Positions 14,817-24,427 of a DNA stretch of 28,538 bases are shown here, in pieces; position 1 is the first letter of the stretch; each line of letters starts with the position of its first letter. Both the position numbers and the translations under genes were made by a program. This DNA comes from Streptococcaceae bacterium. GTDB taxonomy: Bacteria; Bacillota; Bacilli; Lactobacillales; Streptococcaceae. Below the pieces are notes generated by a model, which made no database searches, was not told the DNA's origin, and saw only the letters and a list, made by a program, of their open reading frames with translations. The DNA lies in the NCBI GenBank assembly GCA_031270215.1, contig JAISYB010000073.1:1-28538 (forward strand). The letters run 5' to 3'.

Positions 14817-17800
14817 ATGGAAAAATTAGTCCTAGCTAATAATAGATTTATGATACGTTTACCTTTCCAAGACGAAAAGTTTAGAAGTAATGCCATAAAT
14901 CTACAAAACAATCTAGATGAACTAAAGCAAAATTCTATTTTTTGTGAGCAATTATTAATCGCTTCACAATCGCTATATGAATCGTTTAAAAAAAATAAAT
15001 TTGATAAATTATCTTCGAAAAAGAAGACGAATTTTATTGTTTCTATGGCAAGTTATATAAACAGATCAGCAACACGTACAACACCTTTTGGATTATTCGC
15101 AGGTGTTGGATTAGTTGATACAAATTACAGTCGATTAAGTAATTTAAATGAAGAAAAAAAAAAATTTATTAATCATGCTCGAATAGATCTGGAATGGTTA
15201 ATAAATTTTGTTAAACATATTGAAAAAAATTACTATTCAGATCTAAACTTTCAATTAAATACTGGCCTATACATTATAGGAAATAGAGTTTTTTTACCTT
15301 ATAATACTGATTCAAAAACAGATAGGATTAGTATTAATTTAAACAGACCGGTTGAAATAATCTATAATAATTTAAATCAAGCAGATTTTTTGAATTTTGA
15401 TAAATTAATAGATTATTTACAAGTTGAGTACCCAGAGCGTGATAAAGAGGTGTTTAAAGCGTTTTTAAACACGTTAGTAGAAAAGGAATTTTTAATTTCT
15501 AGTCTTCGACCACCTTTAACTAATGTAGATGAGTTAGATTGGGTTATATCTAAAATGAATGATATTTTAGCCATTGAGCCTTATAAGAATCTACTAATAG
15601 AAATTCATAATGATATCAGTGCATACAAAAATACTGAAATTGGTGAAGGTATTGCATTATATGAATCTATTTTAAACAAAATGAAAAACATAAAAGAAAT
15701 TAAATCTAAAAGTTATTTGCAAGTAGACTGTGAAGTTAAAACCAACTCGTTAGTTTTAGTAAAAGAAGATATGAATCAACTAGAAGAGTTTGTGTCATTT
15801 TTAATAGAGGTATCTAAGTATCAAAAAAATAAGTATTTAGACGAATTTAAATTGAGATTTTTAGAAAAATATGGGGAATACATTGAAGTTCCAATTTATG
15901 AATTAATAGATGAGACTTTGGGAATTGGTGCGCCAATGAATTATACTCAACCTCAAAATCGTTACACTACTTTCCTTGGGAACCTTGACGAAAAAAGTGA
16001 TTTAACCGAGTACTTTATGGATAAATATATTCAATCTGTCAAAATGAATACTTCAATCACCTTTAACTTTAAAGAAATATCATCTTATGTGGAACCAAAA
16101 AAGAATAAGATCACTCCCAAAAATTTAGAACTTAATTTTTTTGTTAAAGAATTTGAAAATAAGAAAAAATTTTATCTTGGACCTAATATAGGGGCAAGCA
16201 AAGCAGGGAAAACTTTTGGTCGATTCGCTTATTTTTCAAATCAATTTTTAGAGGTTATAAAAGAATTTGACCACCAATTTAGTGCTTCGAGTAATGAAGA
16301 AGTTTGCGAACTAGTTTATCTTCCAAAGAATATACGATCTGGAAATGTCACCCGAGATTTTACTGTTAACAATAAAAATATTTCTCTACACACTAACTCG
16401 TATGACAAAGAGAACGAAGTGAAAATGACAGATATTTTAGTGGGTGTTGAAAATAATAGACTGTACCTTCGAAATCTTGCGAATAACCAAAAAATGCTCG
16501 TAACGAGTAATAATATGTTGAACCCTACTATCGCAGATAATGGTCTTCGATTAATGCAAGAAATATCATTACAAGATGAATTGTCTTGGAGTAATTTCCC
16601 TTGGAATGAAGTCTACAGTCAATTTTCATATGTTCCACAAATCGAATATAAAAACATAGTGATTGAAACTGAATTATGGAAGATAAATAAATATGTTTTA
16701 GAACTTCCGAATGATAAACCATCCAAAGAACAATTTGTTAGTCGTTTTATGGAAATCCAAACAAAATTACAAATTCCGAATATGTTTTATTTACAAAGTG
16801 CTGATAATCGAATACTAGTAGATATTACTAAACAAGTTTATATTGATTTAATTTACAAAAAATACAACCAACTTGGAGAGATAATTATACGTGGAGTTGA
16901 AGTGGGGGAAAACCCAAAGGACATTTGTGAGGGAGAAAAACCGGTTGAAGTAGTTATACCTTTTTTTAGAATCCCTAAAGACTCAATTGAAACAAAAGTG
17001 AATACAAGAATAAGTAACAAAATTCATGATGATAATAACATCTCTCCTTTTGAAAATTGGATATTTTATAAAATTTATTGTTCCAATGATAATGAAGAAG
17101 AGGTTATTAAATTTGTTAACTACTTTATTGAAGAGCTTTCTATAGATATAACTATTTGTATTTCCTATTTTATGAGGTATTCTGATCCATTACCACATAT
17201 ACGATTACGAATTAAGGCTGATAAGCAGTTCGTTTTTGAAATAGCAGAACGATTTAACAGATTTATTTCTCCACTGCAGCAATCAAAATTAGTCTCCAAA
17301 TATATAATTGATACCTATTATCCTGAAAATGAAAGATATGGTGGTCAAGAATTGATGCCACTAGCTGAACAAATATTTCAAATAGATAGTCAAGTAGTAG
17401 TAAAATTGATGGCTATTGATGAATGCAAAGAAAAAATAGGCGTAGTTTCAGTTCTTCACTATCTCAATTCTTTTGGGATAATATTTGAAAACCAAATAGA
17501 ATTATTAGAAGCAGTCGTTGGCAAAGACAGTTTCGTATCAGAGTTCAAAGATACAAAAGCTGAATATATTGCTACGATAGATTCCTATAATAATTGGCAC
17601 TCCTTTAAGAAGGACAAAAAGAATCAAGAACTTATTGATTTAATGGATTTACGACAAAACTCTGTACAAAAATACGTTAGAACATTAAATGATAGTAGTA
17701 ATTTAACAAATTATCTTGAGGATATCATTCTTAGCGTGATTCACTTACATTGTAATCGACTATTTGGTACTGATAGGGAATTCGAAAGAAAAATCTATTT

Positions 17801-17873
17801 CTTTGCACTTCATACGCTAAAAGGACAAAGTTACAAACGAAAGATGATGATAGAAAATGAAACAAGTGATTAA
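14817..17873 (+). CDS. lanB: Lantibiotic dehydratase LanB
   Basis: A 1018-residue class I dehydratase that glutamylates Ser/Thr of the precursor core with glutamyl-tRNA and then eliminates glutamate to form Dha/Dhb. The N-terminal glutamylation domain has the conserved ATRTTPFGLFAGVG near residue 85. The C-terminal elimination domain (from about residue 735, SPFENWIFYKIY) has MRYSDPLPHIRLR and the YYPENERYGG motif. Length compares with NisB. I start at the ATG ten bases after AAGGAG; a TTG two codons earlier is too close to the site. It follows the attenuator and overlaps lanT by 17 bases. Base composition is very A-rich, like the rest of the cluster. Confidence 0.95.
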   Translation: MEKLVLANNRFMIRLPFQDEKFRSNAINLQNNLDELKQNSIFCEQLLIASQSLYESFKKNKFDKLSSKKKTNFIVSMASYINRSATRTTPFGLFAGVGLVDTNYSRLSNLNEEKKKFINHARIDLEWLINFVKHIEKNYYSDLNFQLNTGLYIIGNRVFLPYNTDSKTDRISINLNRPVEIIYNNLNQADFLNFDKLIDYLQVEYPERDKEVFKAFLNTLVEKEFLISSLRPPLTNVDELDWVISKMNDILAIEPYKNLLIEIHNDISAYKNTEIGEGIALYESILNKMKNIKEIKSKSYLQVDCEVKTNSLVLVKEDMNQLEEFVSFLIEVSKYQKNKYLDEFKLRFLEKYGEYIEVPIYELIDETLGIGAPMNYTQPQNRYTTFLGNLDEKSDLTEYFMDKYIQSVKMNTSITFNFKEISSYVEPKKNKITPKNLELNFFVKEFENKKKFYLGPNIGASKAGKTFGRFAYFSNQFLEVIKEFDHQFSASSNEEVCELVYLPKNIRSGNVTRDFTVNNKNISLHTNSYDKENEVKMTDILVGVENNRLYLRNLANNQKMLVTSNNMLNPTIADNGLRLMQEISLQDELSWSNFPWNEVYSQFSYVPQIEYKNIVIETELWKINKYVLELPNDKPSKEQFVSRFMEIQTKLQIPNMFYLQSADNRILVDITKQVYIDLIYKKYNQLGEIIIRGVEVGENPKDICEGEKPVEVVIPFFRIPKDSIETKVNTRISNKIHDDNNISPFENWIFYKIYCSNDNEEEVIKFVNYFIEELSIDITICISYFMRYSDPLPHIRLRIKADKQFVFEIAERFNRFISPLQQSKLVSKYIIDTYYPENERYGGQELMPLAEQIFQIDSQVVVKLMAIDECKEKIGVVSVLHYLNSFGIIFENQIELLEAVVGKDSFVSEFKDTKAEYIATIDSYNNWHSFKKDKKNQELIDLMDLRQNSVQKYVRTLNDSSNLTNYLEDIILSVIHLHCNRLFGTDREFERKIYFFALHTLKGQSYKRKMMIENETSD

Positions 17874-19626
17874 AAATAATATTCAACGTATTTTAAGAAC
17901 AATTTATTTAATTTTTTCAATCAATAAAAAGCTTTCAATAATTGTTTTCATCCTTACAATATTAAGTGGGCTAGCTCCTACAATTTCAGTTTTATTGTCC
18001 CAATCATTATTAAATAGTTTACAAATACAAATCGGAGGAATAAAAAGCACAATAGAAATTTTTGTGTTCTATATCTTATTTTCAATATTTGCAGACTTAA
18101 TAAGTAGTATTAGTTCATACTATTCAAGTAAGCTACAAATATTGTTAAACTATAAACTTAATTATATGGTTATGGAAAAATGTGGTGAATTATCAGTTGA
18201 ACAATTTGAAAACTCTGATATTTATGACCAGATTACTCGATTAGAAAATGATATTTCTACTAAACCTTATCAAACTTTTCAAGCGATTCTATCTTTTATA
18301 TCATCCTTGGTCACTTTACTATCAATCGCATCCATTTTGTTTTTGTGGAAGCCATGGACAATTCTTTTAGTGATGGTAGTCCCCTGTATATCAGCATTTT
18401 ATTATTTAAAAATTGGGAAAGAAGAATTTGAAATGCGATATAATAGGAGTAATAAAGAGAGGGAAAGCTGGTATCTTAGTTATCTTATGACTCATGATTT
18501 TGCATTTAAAGAAATAAAAGTAAATAATCTTAAAGATTTCTTTTTAAAAAAATATTGGAATTTAAAAGATGATTTTATTGCTCAAGAAAATGCTATTAAT
18601 AAGAAACAAGGAGTTGTTTCTATTCTGTTCAATATATTGCAAGAGCTAGTAAGTTCTGCTGTATTGATTTTAGCAATTATAGAAGCTTTTGAAGAGAAAC
18701 TTCTTCTTGGTAATGTCACTTCATATATTAAATCTGTTAGCATGATTCAAAGCAACACTATGTCAATCATAACTTCTATGTATTCTATTTATAATAGCAA
18801 TATGTATATGAATTTGCTTGATATTTTTATGAAATTACCTAGTGACTTATCGAATCAAGGAAAAGAGACAAATCAAATTCAATCAATAAATTTTGATCAA
18901 GTATCATATTCTTATGAGTCAAATATCATATTAAAAAATATCACCTTTGAAATAAATAAAGGGGATAAGGTAGCAATTATAGGTAAAAATGGCTCAGGTA
19001 AAACAACTTTATTAAAACTTTTAGCTGGTCTTTATAAGCCATCTGGTGGATTAATTCATGTTAATGAAGTTTTACTTGATTCTTTAAGTAAAAATAGCTA
19101 CAGAGCGAGAATCTCTGTTCTTTTTCAAGATTTTTTGAAATTAGAAATGAGTTTACTTGATAATATTGCTTTAGGAGAACAGTTTAACAGACAAAATAGC
19201 CACAAAGTCAATAAAATTTTAAGTGAGTTAAATATTGATTTTTTAAAAGAAAGTAATTATGAAGACCAGTATCTGCTTGACAAACAATTAGGGAATTGGT
19301 TTGATGACGGTCAAGAATTATCTGGTGGACAATGGCAAAAAATTGCATTAGCACGAACACACTACAAGAATTGTGACGTATATCTTCTAGATGAACCAAG
19401 CGCTGCACTGGACTCTACTGCTGAAGTTAAAGTTTTTGATGAGTTTTTTAAATTGTCAGAAGAAAAAATTGGTGTATTTATTACTCATAAAATTGGAGCT
19501 GCAAAGAATGCAAGTAAAATTATTGTTCTAGATAATGGCTGTATTGTTGGGACAGGGACACATGAACAACTTTTATCTAATTGTTTCGCATATAGAGATC
19601 TTTATGAAAAAGAAATTTCATATTAA
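17857..19626 (+). CDS. lanT: Lantibiotic exporter LanT
   Basis: A 589-residue half-transporter that exports the modified, still leader-bearing peptide. The first ~330 residues have about six membrane helices. The ATPase part has Walker A IGKNGSGKTT (about 374-383), Q-loop VLFQDF, signature LSGGQ (488-492), Walker B VYLLDEPSAALD (508-519) and the switch His in FITHK. There is no N-terminal C39 peptidase, as in NisT and SpaT, so it cannot remove the leader. The ATG lies in the end of lanB, implying coupling. The likely partners are LanB and LanC in a membrane complex. Confidence 0.94.
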   Translation: MKQVIKNNIQRILRTIYLIFSINKKLSIIVFILTILSGLAPTISVLLSQSLLNSLQIQIGGIKSTIEIFVFYILFSIFADLISSISSYYSSKLQILLNYKLNYMVMEKCGELSVEQFENSDIYDQITRLENDISTKPYQTFQAILSFISSLVTLLSIASILFLWKPWTILLVMVVPCISAFYYLKIGKEEFEMRYNRSNKERESWYLSYLMTHDFAFKEIKVNNLKDFFLKKYWNLKDDFIAQENAINKKQGVVSILFNILQELVSSAVLILAIIEAFEEKLLLGNVTSYIKSVSMIQSNTMSIITSMYSIYNSNMYMNLLDIFMKLPSDLSNQGKETNQIQSINFDQVSYSYESNIILKNITFEINKGDKVAIIGKNGSGKTTLLKLLAGLYKPSGGLIHVNEVLLDSLSKNSYRARISVLFQDFLKLEMSLLDNIALGEQFNRQNSHKVNKILSELNIDFLKESNYEDQYLLDKQLGNWFDDGQELSGGQWQKIALARTHYKNCDVYLLDEPSAALDSTAEVKVFDEFFKLSEEKIGVFITHKIGAAKNASKIIVLDNGCIVGTGTHEQLLSNCFAYRDLYEKEISY

Positions 19627-19639
19627 AAGGAGGAGTATC

Positions 19640-20956
19640 ATGGATGAGATAAATTGTTATGTAAAAAAGATTGCATTGAGATTAAAAGATTTCGATTATA
19701 TAGAACAAGTGTTACTAGAAAAAGATAACTATTTAAATTATGGAGAGGAGAAAATGTTTCCTAACTCTCCTTTGACAATGAGTCATGGAATCCCTGGTTT
19801 ATGTTTACTTTATGCTGAACTTGATAGACAATATCCAGATGAAAATTGGATGGATTGTTGTAATGTTTATGTGCAAAAACTAGTAGAAATGGTAAAAATT
19901 TATGGAATTGAGGAGCCTTCGCTTTTCTCTGGCTGTAGCGGAATTTGTTTGGCTATTTTGGAAAGTTCTAACAAAGGAAAATTTTATGGAAAATTCAAAG
20001 ACAGTGTAGATGTTTTTCTAAAAGATTTAGTGAATGAAAAAATTGAACAGATTAATTTTCATGAGGGAACATTAATGTTTGATTACGATACTATTCAAGG
20101 GATGACGGGTATTCTTAATTATATGTTGATAGATAGTACAAATCAAAGATACTTCATCCAACAAATCAAAGATATTATCGGTTATTTTATACAATTATCA
20201 AAAAAATATAATTACAAAGACATTGAAGTTCCTTATTGGCATATTTTTTCAGAAAATTTGTTTTTGAAAGAAGAAAGGGTTCTTTTTCCTGAAGGGGCTA
20301 TTAATTTGGGGGTATCTCATGGTATTTCAGGTCCCTTAATTGTTATGTCCAAAGCTTTTGAATCTAATTTTAAAATTTCAGGGCTTGAAGAGGCTATTTT
20401 ATCTATAAGTGAATTATTAACATCTAGTCTAGATACTAAACATAATAATTGGCCTAGTATGGTAGATATACGAAAGTTAAATGATAAAAATGCCTCATTT
20501 GAAGATAGTCGGGATGCTTGGTGTTATGGCAGACCTGGGGTAGCATTTGCTTTATTAAAAGCATCGCAAGCTTTAAACGACAAAAAGCTTTTGAATATTG
20601 CTTGTGAAACTATGAAATCTGCGGTTCATTCTGAAATCGGTCTTATATCACCGACTTTCTGCCATGGATATATTGGCGTTTCATATATTTATAAGAAATT
20701 TTATGAAGTTACAAAAAGTGATGTTTTCAATCACGAATCTAAACGATTAATGAATAAAACCATTTCTTTTTATGATGAATATTTACCATTTGGGTTTCCT
20801 AATTTGGAGCACAACACAAACGATCAAAATCAACAAGAGATGAAAATGGTTAATACCATTGGTATACTTGATGGTGTAACAGGTATTTTACTCTCCCTTT
20901 TGTCTTTGTTAGGTAATAAACAGACTAGTTGGGATGCAGTATTTTTACTTGATTAG
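19640..20956 (+). CDS. lanC: Lantibiotic cyclase LanC
   Basis: A 438-residue zinc enzyme that adds Cys thiols to dehydrated residues to make lanthionine rings. The repeated GxxG toroid signatures are visible (SHGIPGLC, GCSGICLA, SHGISGPL, CYGRPGVAF, CHGYIGVSY). By comparison with NisC, the zinc ligands are Cys295, Cys341 and His342 and the catalytic His is His227 in GVSHGISG. I start at the ATG after AAAGGAGGAG; an in-frame ATG at 19535 would lie within lanT and has no ribosome site. It begins 13 bases after the lanT stop. Confidence 0.95.
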   Translation: MDEINCYVKKIALRLKDFDYIEQVLLEKDNYLNYGEEKMFPNSPLTMSHGIPGLCLLYAELDRQYPDENWMDCCNVYVQKLVEMVKIYGIEEPSLFSGCSGICLAILESSNKGKFYGKFKDSVDVFLKDLVNEKIEQINFHEGTLMFDYDTIQGMTGILNYMLIDSTNQRYFIQQIKDIIGYFIQLSKKYNYKDIEVPYWHIFSENLFLKEERVLFPEGAINLGVSHGISGPLIVMSKAFESNFKISGLEEAILSISELLTSSLDTKHNNWPSMVDIRKLNDKNASFEDSRDAWCYGRPGVAFALLKASQALNDKKLLNIACETMKSAVHSEIGLISPTFCHGYIGVSYIYKKFYEVTKSDVFNHESKRLMNKTISFYDEYLPFGFPNLEHNTNDQNQQEMKMVNTIGILDGVTGILLSLLSLLGNKQTSWDAVFLLD

Positions 20957-20978
20957 ATAGGCTAAGTGAGGGATTTTT

Positions 20979-21665
20979 ATGATTGAAATTATTTATATTG
21001 ATGATGATTTACAAATTACAAATTTAGTAAGGGAATATTTAGAAATGAATGGTTATAGAGTAACGACTATCCATTCATTTCAAGAATTAGACGAGATAGA
21101 TATTTCCTTTTTTGATTTAATGTTGTTAGATGTGATGTTACCCAATATTAATGGAATTAATATTTGTAAATCTATTCGAGATTCCGTTTCGTATCCAATC
21201 ATTTTTATTAGTGCTTTAGGATTGGAAGAAGATATCATTTGCGGATTAGAAAGCGGAGGAGATGATTATATTACTAAGCCGTTTAGTTTAAAGCAATTAA
21301 AGGTAAAAATTGATAGTCATTTAAGAAGAGAAAATAGAAATAATGTTTCCAAAAAAAAGATTCAAAGTCAAAATGTCGCTTTAAATAAAGAAAAAAAGCA
21401 GGTTGTTGTAAATGATACGATTGTCACGTTTCCTAAAAAAGAATATTTAGTTATTGAGAAATTAATCAGTAATATTGGGAATGTGATAAGTAAAGATCAG
21501 CTTTTTGAAACAGTTTGGGGATATGATAGTGAAAGCAATGTAAGTACAGTTACTGAACATATTAAAAAGATTAGATCTAAACTATCTGAATATGATTCTG
21601 ATTTTACGTATATACAAACCAAATATGGATTAGGTTATATTTGGGAGCCAAAATATGAAAAATAA
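20979..21665 (+). CDS. lanR: Response regulator LanR
   Basis: A 228-residue OmpR/PhoB-family regulator. The receiver domain has the acidic pocket YIDDD, phosphoacceptor Asp51 in LLLDVMLP and Lys100 in YITKPF. The C-terminal winged helix (from about residue 130) ends in IQTKYGLGYIWEP. In nisin- and subtilin-type systems the orthologue activates lanA, lanB and lanF promoters when the mature lantibiotic is sensed. It starts 22 bases after lanC and overlaps lanK by 11 bases. Confidence 0.93.
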   Translation: MIEIIYIDDDLQITNLVREYLEMNGYRVTTIHSFQELDEIDISFFDLMLLDVMLPNINGINICKSIRDSVSYPIIFISALGLEEDIICGLESGGDDYITKPFSLKQLKVKIDSHLRRENRNNVSKKKIQSQNVALNKEKKQVVVNDTIVTFPKKEYLVIEKLISNIGNVISKDQLFETVWGYDSESNVSTVTEHIKKIRSKLSEYDSDFTYIQTKYGLGYIWEPKYEK

Positions 21666-23040
21666 CTATTCTCTAAAACGCTCATTCCACTTGTTAGTCA
21701 TAAAAGTAGTTGCTTCTACAGCTGCTTTGTTTGCTGTTATCCTTATACTCTGGCTAATTTGGTTATCTGTATTTCCTAGAGATTATTATGAGAAAGTTTA
21801 TTCGAAGTCTTTTTTAAATTCCGTAGAAAAAGAAATCCCAAGTCTTTTATTGGCTAAAAATCACACCATCCAAAATAAAGATTCAAAATTTCAATATTTA
21901 ATAACTATCAATGGAAAAATTCAAATAAAAAGCGATAATTTTCCAAAGGGTGGTATCAAGTTAAACGAAACATCTAATGGCATACATTCATTTGTTGAAA
22001 ACAACAATATCTATTCTTTTAAAGTATTTGATCATTACCCAGATGTCAAAATATTGATGGTTTATCCTGCTTTTTCAACTGGAAATCAAATATTAGATTA
22101 TGTAAATGTCGTATTTCAATATTTTATCGTAGCTAGTCCAGTCCTGTTATTTATTTTTTTCCTTAGCTTTTTTACCACTAAATTATACAGAACTATTCAT
22201 TCAAAATTTAAAATAGTGGAAATTCATTTGAAAGAAATCGAAGAAGGAAATTTATCAACGCCACTACCTAATTTTAACGACAAAGAGTTTGGCAAATTAT
22301 CTAAACAGGTCAATAAAATGAGGATTGAATTGAAGAGCTTATTAGATGAATCCCGAAAAAAATTTATCGTGCAGAAACAATTATTTTCTTCTATTGCACA
22401 TGATGTAAGGACACCGCTGACCATAATCAATGCTGAAACTGAATTACTAGAGCTTTTGTCAGATGATTTAGCTGTTCATCAACGGTGTTCCGTAATTACT
22501 TCTGAAATTTCGAGAATTGACCAATTATTGACGGAGCTGCTCAAAATAGCTCGTTTAAATACTGACAATTACACTTTAAAATATGAAGAACTTAACATAA
22601 TCGATATTTTACAATCAACTATATTGGAGTTCTCTTCATTATCTAAAATGAAAAAAATCACAATCCGAAGGCATTACAACGACAATTTAAGAGCGGTATA
22701 CTGTGATCAACTAATGGTTACAAGGATTATTCAAAATATTTTATCGAATGCAGTTGAACATGTAAATGTAAACGGAGAAATTGATTGTTCAGTTATTGAC
22801 AGTCCTTTAGAAACGATAATATCTATTAGTAACACAGGTTCTCTATTTTCAGATGAATACTTAGAGGGGGAATTCACTCCGTTTTATTCCAATAAGCTCC
22901 AGAGAGAAAAAGAGCATTTTGGATTAGGTCTTTATATGTCAGATTTGATGATTAAAAAAATGAATGGCTCAATTTCTATCAAAAATGAAAGCCGTCGGGC
23001 AACTGTAGTTATCGCACTAAAAAATTATCCAGCTAGGTAA
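21655..23040 (+). CDS. lanK: Sensor histidine kinase LanK
   Basis: A 461-residue membrane kinase of the NisK/SpaK kind. Two helices (about 15-39 and 152-174) frame an extracellular sensor region of about 110 residues, followed by a HAMP-like linker. The kinase core has His249 in SSIAHDVRTPL, the N box QNILSNAVEHV, and the G box in FGLGLYMSD. The last region is short, as in this subgroup. It probably senses one or both lantibiotics outside the cell and phosphorylates LanR. It is the last gene of the cluster; a terminator follows about 95 bases on. Confidence 0.93.
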   Translation: MKNNYSLKRSFHLLVIKVVASTAALFAVILILWLIWLSVFPRDYYEKVYSKSFLNSVEKEIPSLLLAKNHTIQNKDSKFQYLITINGKIQIKSDNFPKGGIKLNETSNGIHSFVENNNIYSFKVFDHYPDVKILMVYPAFSTGNQILDYVNVVFQYFIVASPVLLFIFFLSFFTTKLYRTIHSKFKIVEIHLKEIEEGNLSTPLPNFNDKEFGKLSKQVNKMRIELKSLLDESRKKFIVQKQLFSSIAHDVRTPLTIINAETELLELLSDDLAVHQRCSVITSEISRIDQLLTELLKIARLNTDNYTLKYEELNIIDILQSTILEFSSLSKMKKITIRRHYNDNLRAVYCDQLMVTRIIQNILSNAVEHVNVNGEIDCSVIDSPLETIISISNTGSLFSDEYLEGEFTPFYSNKLQREKEHFGLGLYMSDLMIKKMNGSISIKNESRRATVVIALKNYPAR

Positions 23041-23134
23041 ATGAATGACGAAAAGACTAATTAGTATATTGTCAAATGACAAATCAAAATCGGTCACTGA
23101 AATTCATTGGGCTGCATCGAAACGTTTTAATTAA

Positions 23135-23168
23135 CAAAGGGCAATCTGCTAAAACGGGTTGTCCTTTT
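23135..23168 (+). terminator. Terminator of the lan operon
   Basis: AAAGGGCAATC pairs with GGGTTGTCCTTT (one or two wobbles) around a short loop; the T-run is brief (TTTT then CCG), so it may be a moderate terminator. Confidence 0.6.
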
Positions 23169-23251
23169 CCGTTATTATCAACCGATAATACTCAAATGAT
23201 GTTTTTTAATTTTAAGATAAAATAAAAATATATTTTATTTCACGATATTAA

Positions 23252-23279
23252 TTCACAATATAAAATAAAATGTTATAAT
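23252..23279 (+). promoter_or_regulatory. Promoter of the decayed gene at 23332
   Basis: TTCACA (23252-23257), a 16-base spacer and TATAAT (23274-23279) with an upstream TG make one of the better promoters in the window. It is embedded in an AT-rich inverted repeat (TATTTTATTT near 23230 with AAATAAAAT near 23263). Confidence 0.55.
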
Positions 23280-23331
23280 ATTAAACGTCGTATGTTATTT
23301 ATAAGATTGTCATTTAACATAAAGGAGGATC

Positions 23332-23522
23332 ATGAAATAAACTTTGAGATATTTGATAATGATGAATTCTAGAATTTTATCGGAGAATATGAATATTTTA
23401 ACTTTACTATTGATAATGAAAGTTATGGAATTATCATTGAAGAAGAAATAGATGATTTTTCGGTATCTGTATATGATTGATTTATCAATTTTTTAAAGTC
23501 CCTAGAGATTTTGGAAAGATAA
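23332..23522 (+). pseudogene. Decayed small acidic gene, immunity-like
   Basis: AAGGAGG and ATG at 23332 are intact, but ATG AAA is followed by TAA. Dropping one base into the +1 frame gives an obvious protein: INFEIFDNDEF, TAG (23370-23372), NFIGEYEYFNFTIDNESY, GIIIEEEIDDFSVSVYD, TGA (23478-23480, one change from TGG), FINFLKSLEILER, then TAA. So there is one frameshift and two nonsense codons. The product would be about 62 residues, acidic, with alternating strand-like segments, a look shared with bacterial toxin-immunity proteins; I cannot name the family. It may be longer in relatives. Confidence 0.6.
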
Positions 23523-23600
23523 AAAAGTTCTATTTTCGGATTTTGAACAGAGATTAAGGTTATTTTGGTAAAAAAATAAGAAAGTTTGGAGAATGAATTG

Positions 23601-24194
23601 ATGAAAAAGTGGGTAATGATTTTAGTAGCGTTAGTTGTATTGGGAGGATGTACCTTAGGAACAGAAGAAAAATCTGGGAAGACAAAAAGCTCTGAGAGTT
23701 CTAAAAAGGTAAGTGAATCTAAGAAAGCTGTTAAAAAAGCACCTGAATTGGTAGAAAACAGTTTTGATATTGATGGAACGGCGTACAAAATAAAGATTTT
23801 GAAAAAATGGGAAGAACATCCGCAAGAAGAAGGGATTTCCTTCAGTGTTGGAAACGCGATGGGAAGTGAGGCAGTCCTTTCTTATGGGTTGAAGAAAACA
23901 GATATTGAAAGCTTGGAAGTTTTTAAAGAAGTGGTAACTGATCAAATCGTTTCAACCGCTGAATTTGATGTAAATGAAGACGAAATTGAAAAGTCTCCGT
24001 ACCAAACCACACACTATACAGGAGATCTTTACGTATTTACGGCAAAACCAGATGGGATAAAGGTTGAGGTTCGTTATTATTTCTTGGAAACAGAAACGGA
24101 TTATGTCGTTGTAAATGTATTGGGATTACCATCATTTTTCCAAAAGAATGACGAAACCGTCACAGAGATTCTTAATTCATTTATAGCAGGATAA
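23601..24194 (+). CDS. Lipoprotein of unknown function
   Basis: A 197-residue exported lipoprotein. The start MKKWVMILVALVVLGGC is a signal peptide with lipobox LGGC, so the mature protein is anchored at Cys17. A Ser/Lys-rich linker (about 20-50) leads to a folded domain beginning DIDGTAYKIKILKKWEEH and ending VTEILNSFIAG, which resembles the broad PsbP-like or surface lipoprotein domains of Firmicutes in its pattern; I do not recognise a specific family. I start at the ATG after TTTGGAG rather than the TTG five codons before. It is not a LanI by any similarity I can see, though it lies near the lantibiotic cluster. Confidence 0.75.
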   Translation: MKKWVMILVALVVLGGCTLGTEEKSGKTKSSESSKKVSESKKAVKKAPELVENSFDIDGTAYKIKILKKWEEHPQEEGISFSVGNAMGSEAVLSYGLKKTDIESLEVFKEVVTDQIVSTAEFDVNEDEIEKSPYQTTHYTGDLYVFTAKPDGIKVEVRYYFLETETDYVVVNVLGLPSFFQKNDETVTEILNSFIAG

Positions 24195-24229
24195 GTTAAT
24201 ACGGACAAAAGTCCCCAAATATGGAAGAG

Positions 24230-24275
24230 CCATATGAAATTAGTTTTTAAAAAACATTGATTTCATGCGGTTTTT
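24230..24275 (+). terminator. Terminator after the lipoprotein gene
   Basis: CCATATGAAAT pairs with ATTTCATGCGG (one mismatch and one wobble) and is followed by TTTTT. A similar hairpin with the same right arm ACATTGATTTCATGCG recurs at 25138-25181. Confidence 0.75.
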
Positions 24276-24279
24276 CTGA

Positions 24280-24378
24280 TTCAAAATAAGTTTAAATCTA
24301 GTTCCTCAAGAAGATTATTCTGTTTCTATCTATTTAGAAACTGATAAAGAAAATTCAAGTTTTTTCAGAAATGAATAG
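24280..24378 (+). pseudogene. Possible gene remnant
   Basis: A 32-codon open stretch without a start reads ISLNLVPQEDYSVSIYLETD and ends SSFFRNE at TAG. Its composition is protein-like and unlike the surrounding spacer, so it may be the C-terminal end of a lost gene. No function can be given. Confidence 0.3.
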
Positions 24379-24427
24379 ACTATGTAGGCGATGCTTTAAT
24401 GTTAGATATAAAAAAGGAAAGATGGCA

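Noticed and set aside
19535..19639. Longer LanC start within lanT
   Set aside because: The extra 35 residues have no LanC character and AAAGGAGGAG lies before ATG 19640.
23601..24194. LanI immunity lipoprotein
   Set aside because: It is a lipoprotein near the cluster, but it is larger than typical LanI, is separated by a terminator and a dead gene, and shows no similarity I recognise.
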